A stretch of DNA of 35,651 bases. Origin: Muribaculaceae bacterium (GTDB lineage: Bacteria > Bacteroidota > Bacteroidia > Bacteroidales > Muribaculaceae). Positions 33,475 through 35,651 of the stretch are shown here, piece by piece. How positions within the stretch are numbered: the stretch's first letter is position 1; the number at the start of each line of letters is the position of its first letter. The notes beneath the pieces are model-generated. The model ran no database searches. It worked only from the letters and a program-made list of their open reading frames with translations, and was not told the origin of the DNA. The stretch lies in contig JAFLTP010000029.1 in assembly GCA_022510405.1 (NCBI GenBank), forward strand, positions 1 to 35,651, written 5' to 3'. The translations under genes were made by a program, and so were the position numbers.

Positions 33475-33506
33475 AAAGGGAGGTGTAAGCCTCCCTTTAT
33501 TTTTTC
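33475..33506. terminator. Bidirectional terminator between convergent operons
   Basis: AAAGGGAGG at 33475-33483 pairs with CCTCCCTTT at 33490-33498, loop six bases. The plus strand continues ATTTTTTC and the minus strand TTTTCTC. It ends both the tail operon and the converging minus-strand operon. Confidence 0.85.
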
Positions 33507-34596
33507 AAGTGATTTCAGACCTAATCAAAGCCTGTTGATAACCGGAATTTATTTGTCTTCCTCCTTGATTTGCGGTCAATCGCAACCAAGGGTCATCAAT
33601 TGCGTTGCCAACTGTGAATGACACATTCTTTGTGACCGTGGTGGCGGAATCATTCAATGTAACATCACTAATATTAACGGCCCAAACTTGATATCCGGCC
33701 TGCGGCCTACTGAATAAGGTCAAAAGAATATCAGTAAAGGTGTATGTACCCGATGTGCCGGTTCTTCTAAAAACAACACTTCCAGAATAGGTTCTTTTGT
33801 CCGAACTTTGGGCAAGTTGTATAGATATTGTATATCCGGTTGAGTAAATGAATTTAATTGGCACGGTCAACCTTTGGTCTAAGACAACGAACAAACCTGC
33901 TTTCCCTGCATCCTGAAGTGATTCGATTTTGGTAGCCGAGGCAAATAACAATGCGTGCCAAGTTTCATTGGCTTGCACCGGTATCAAAGAACGTGGTATG
34001 AGAATATCGGTATAAAGGGTGGTGGGGGTAGACCCTCCCACTTCCGTCAACGGCTGATTAGTGGCATAATAATAAGTTGAAGACCCCTCTTTGTTCATCC
34101 TTACTCCAAGATGAGCGTTTTGAAGGAAATATTCTTGTCCATTCAATACACCCATGCTCAGTTTGATTTTATTCAAAACATCGGCCGGGATAAATGCATC
34201 GGATAACGAGAGACGGAACCACCCTCCTGCAGCCGAGGGGAGGTTAACGGTCTGTTCCTGAAGGGTAGGAAGAAACTTTTGGGCATTATGGTCATATCCG
34301 GCGAAGTCTGTGAGTCTGCACCAAGTTGTCGGGGGAGTATCCATCCAATATCCCGGAGAAATCATGGCGGTCTGTGTAGCCACGCCATATCTGTAACCCC
34401 ATTTCTGAACATCCCTGTCGGAATCCGCCAACTCCCTGACAATGCCCGGCACCTCTATCGGTCTATATATAGACCACATATTGATGTTGTCAGCCTTACA
34501 GACAGAAGCAACATCTTGGGGTTTGTTTAGAAGGCTCGCAATCTCTGCCAATCCTATCGGTGCCGTTGCACTAACCTTACCATTGCTTACGCTCAT
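33505..34596 (-). CDS. Beta-rich accessory virion or adhesin-like protein
   Basis: 363 residues without signal peptide or membrane helix. An N-terminal part (SVSNGKVSATAPIGLAEIASLLNKPQDVASVC, then IYRPIEVPG) is followed by repeated beta-strand segments with many Thr/Ser/Gly. The look suggests a decoration or fibre-like protein, but no family is recognised. It overlaps the previous gene by four bases (ATGA) and is the last gene of a three-gene minus operon converging on the tail operon. Confidence 0.65.
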   Translation of the reverse strand: MSVSNGKVSATAPIGLAEIASLLNKPQDVASVCKADNINMWSIYRPIEVPGIVRELADSDRDVQKWGYRYGVATQTAMISPGYWMDTPPTTWCRLTDFAGYDHNAQKFLPTLQEQTVNLPSAAGGWFRLSLSDAFIPADVLNKIKLSMGVLNGQEYFLQNAHLGVRMNKEGSSTYYYATNQPLTEVGGSTPTTLYTDILIPRSLIPVQANETWHALLFASATKIESLQDAGKAGLFVVLDQRLTVPIKFIYSTGYTISIQLAQSSDKRTYSGSVVFRRTGTSGTYTFTDILLTLFSRPQAGYQVWAVNISDVTLNDSATTVTKNVSFTVGNAIDDPWLRLTANQGGRQINSGYQQALIRSEIT

Positions 34597-35042
34597 TCCC
34601 CTATAACGTCATAAAGTGCCATGATTTCGGACATGGCGAAGTCATTACTTCCGATAAGACCTTTGAAGCCTTCCTCGCTCAATGGCTTGAATTTAAACTT
34701 TATTTCCTTGCTCACCTCCTCATCCACACATTTGGCGACATCGGAATTGAATTTGTCCCACACTGCAAGTTCATCAGCAGACAAGAGTTTTACAATCTCG
34801 TTGCGTTGCTGTTCAGGAGGCAGAGAGAAAGCCGGGTTAATCTTCTTCTGTATCTCCTCTACGCCTTCGGGTTCAAGTTTCTTGGTGGCATCTTTGAGGA
34901 AATCATCATACCCGGTGGCGATGGGTTTAAGTTCCTTCATAATCTTTACGATATTGAACTTATCGCCGTCCTTCATCTTTGAGATTTTGGCATTGTTAAG
35001 AATGCGGTATGCCACGATAGCTTTTTCGGTGGTGGTCTTCAT
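34593..35042 (-). CDS. Helical accessory protein, possible tail-fibre partner
   Basis: 149 residues, charged and helical (KAIVAYRILNNAKISKMKDGDKFNIVKIMKELKPI, AFSLPPEQQRNEIVKLL). It lies between the 101- and 363-residue genes. No family is recognised with certainty. The small size and adjacency suggest a chaperone or adaptor for its neighbour. Confidence 0.6.
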   Translation of the reverse strand: MKTTTEKAIVAYRILNNAKISKMKDGDKFNIVKIMKELKPIATGYDDFLKDATKKLEPEGVEEIQKKINPAFSLPPEQQRNEIVKLLSADELAVWDKFNSDVAKCVDEEVSKEIKFKFKPLSEEGFKGLIGSNDFAMSEIMALYDVIGE

Positions 35043-35045
35043 CGC

Positions 35046-35351
35046 TTATGCGTTTTGAGAATTAACAGCCTCCTTAACTTCCTCGTAGAAACCCATCACG
35101 GCTTTAATGGCCGCCTCGATTTCCTCTGCGTTGAATCCGTTGCAACCGAAGTTGAAGTTGTTGTTTTGGTCGAATGAGAACCATCCGTTGCCATTGCCGT
35201 TTACCTTTGTGAAGTTGCCCCCGTCAAGTCCGGCGAATTTGCCGCCATTGATTTTGGCATTAGCGTTGAGGTTGAACACTTTTTCTGCGGCATCCTTGTT
35301 AGATACCTGGGTCGAAATGTCACCGAATGTGACGTTTGTGGATTTTGTCAT
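35046..35351 (-). CDS. Gly/Asn-rich small protein, first gene of accessory operon
   Basis: 101 residues with a repetitive Gly/Asn/Phe-rich middle (KINGGKFAGLDGGNFTKVNGNGNGW, FSFDQNNNFNFGCNGF) and a helical end. No signal sequence. It follows a promoter-like -7 box and begins the minus operon at the right end of the phage. Function unknown. Confidence 0.6.
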   Translation of the reverse strand: MTKSTNVTFGDISTQVSNKDAAEKVFNLNANAKINGGKFAGLDGGNFTKVNGNGNGWFSFDQNNNFNFGCNGFNAEEIEAAIKAVMGFYEEVKEAVNSQNA

Positions 35352-35373
35352 AAAAATTTCAAATTGGTTAATG

Positions 35374-35381
35374 CAAATATA
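35374..35381 (-). promoter_or_regulatory. Promoter -7 box of the right-end minus operon
   Basis: On the minus strand TATATTTG, an exact TAnnTTTG, lies 22 bases upstream of the ATG at 35351. A TTG 22 bp further upstream (in a hairpin) could be the -33, slightly longer than the usual spacing. Confidence 0.5.
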
Positions 35382-35398
35382 GTAAATAAAAACTAACA

Positions 35399-35419
35399 GA
35401 CTGCAATATTTTTGCAGTC
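35399..35419. terminator. Hairpin before the right-end operon
   Basis: GACTGCAA at 35399-35406 pairs with TTGCAGTC at 35412-35419. On the minus strand it is followed by TGTTAGTTTTTATTT, so it could stop transcription entering from the host side. It may instead overlap the promoter's -33 region. Confidence 0.45.
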
Positions 35420-35530
35420 CGCCTAAAATTAGTTATCTAATTATCTACTTCTTCTCTTAGAAGATGAATTAAACTACATTATTATATCATTATTATTTGA
35501 TATCTTTACTTAAAAGAATTAAATTTTAGG

Positions 35531-35587
35531 ACATTTCGTTTTTATTTAATGTTCGTTTCGATTTAAAAAAGTAGAACATTTCGTTTT
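35531..35587. repeat. Right-end transposase-binding-like repeats (three sites)
   Basis: ACATTTCGTTTT at 35531-35542 and again at 35576-35587, with CGTTTCGATT at 35554-35563 between. Read on the minus strand they give AAAACGAAATGT twice and AATCGAAACG, matching the left-end sites in inverted orientation. The outer copy and the middle one lie within about 60 bp, closer than on the left, as at Mu attR. The exact end is unresolved; CA at 35604-35605 is a candidate. Confidence 0.6.
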
Positions 35588-35638
35588 GCGGATTATATTT
35601 GTTCAAATTATTTTATATTTGTGGAAAAATAGGGAGCT

Positions 35639-35651
35639 ATGGAACAGAAGA
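35639..35651 (+). CDS. Edge start codon, possibly host gene
   Basis: The last 13 bases begin ATG-GAA-CAG-AAG. A TATATTTG box lies at 35614-35621. This may be the start of a host gene disrupted or flanked by the insertion, or phage sequence. Too short to say more. Confidence 0.2.

Noticed and set aside
26414..35351. Diversity-generating retroelement (expected from similarity to Hankyphage)
   Set aside because: No reverse transcriptase, no avd-like gene and no template/variable repeat pair were found.
1..35651. CRISPR array, tRNA or rRNA genes, insertion sequences, invertase
   Set aside because: No regular repeat-spacer pattern, no tRNA-like cloverleaf, no second transposase and no recombinase gene were noticed by eye.

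Overview
The window is an almost complete Mu-like transposable prophage of a Bacteroidales host (Bacteroides, Phocaeicola or Parabacteroides type). The evidence is a MuA/MuB pair, Gam, GemA, gp27/28/29/36-like and MuF-like packaging genes, a gpG-like virion protein, and inverted CGAAA-core repeats at both ends. The host assignment rests on promoters of the Bacteroidetes type (-33 TTTG, about 20 bp, -7 TAnnTTTG). The tail genes are siphovirus-like (tube, frameshifted chaperone, tape measure, Dit-like, Tal/fibre), and no sheath gene is seen. The particle is therefore probably a long, non-contractile-tailed transposable phage of the B3/Hankyphage style.

Layout. 1-810: left end with transposase-site-like repeats and non-coding hairpins. 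811-2128 (minus): lipoprotein and S24-type repressor. 2129-2288: divergent control region with two identical 18-bp operators, one of them inside a near-perfect early promoter. 2289-9091 (plus): early operon with two small genes, MuA, MuB, a RecA-like ATPase, GemA, Gam, a zinc-finger protein and an HTH-like protein, then a gpG-like protein and a tail-terminator-like protein. 9113-11180: an AT-rich cargo block with a frameshifted DNA methyltransferase and small proteins. 11430-16880 (minus): packaging operon (small and large terminase, gp36-like, portal, MuF with a nuclease-like tail). 16881-17076: a compact divergent late promoter. 17077-33472 (plus): protease/scaffold, membrane-anchored major capsid protein, amidase, overlapping lysis genes, tail tube, -1 frameshift chaperone, tape measure, Dit-like protein and a 2352-residue Tal/fibre with a peptidase S74 end. 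33505-35351 (minus): three-gene accessory operon. 35352-35651: right end with three inverted transposase-site-like repeats, then a start codon at the very edge that may belong to the host.

How it works together. In the lysogen, the repressor should sit on the tandem operators and silence the early promoter, while the lipoprotein downstream of it may be made. On induction, MuA and MuB replicate the element by transposition through the end repeats. Late expression probably turns on from the divergent region at 16943-17052, where two mirror-image -33 boxes flank two direct repeats. One activator could then switch on the packaging and capsid/tail operons together. The most notable points are this bidirectional late switch, the capsid protein with an N-terminal membrane hairpin, the lysis pair containing a lipoprotein with a C-terminal membrane helix, the MuF-toxin fusion, and the canonical CCCTTTT slippery site in the tail chaperone.
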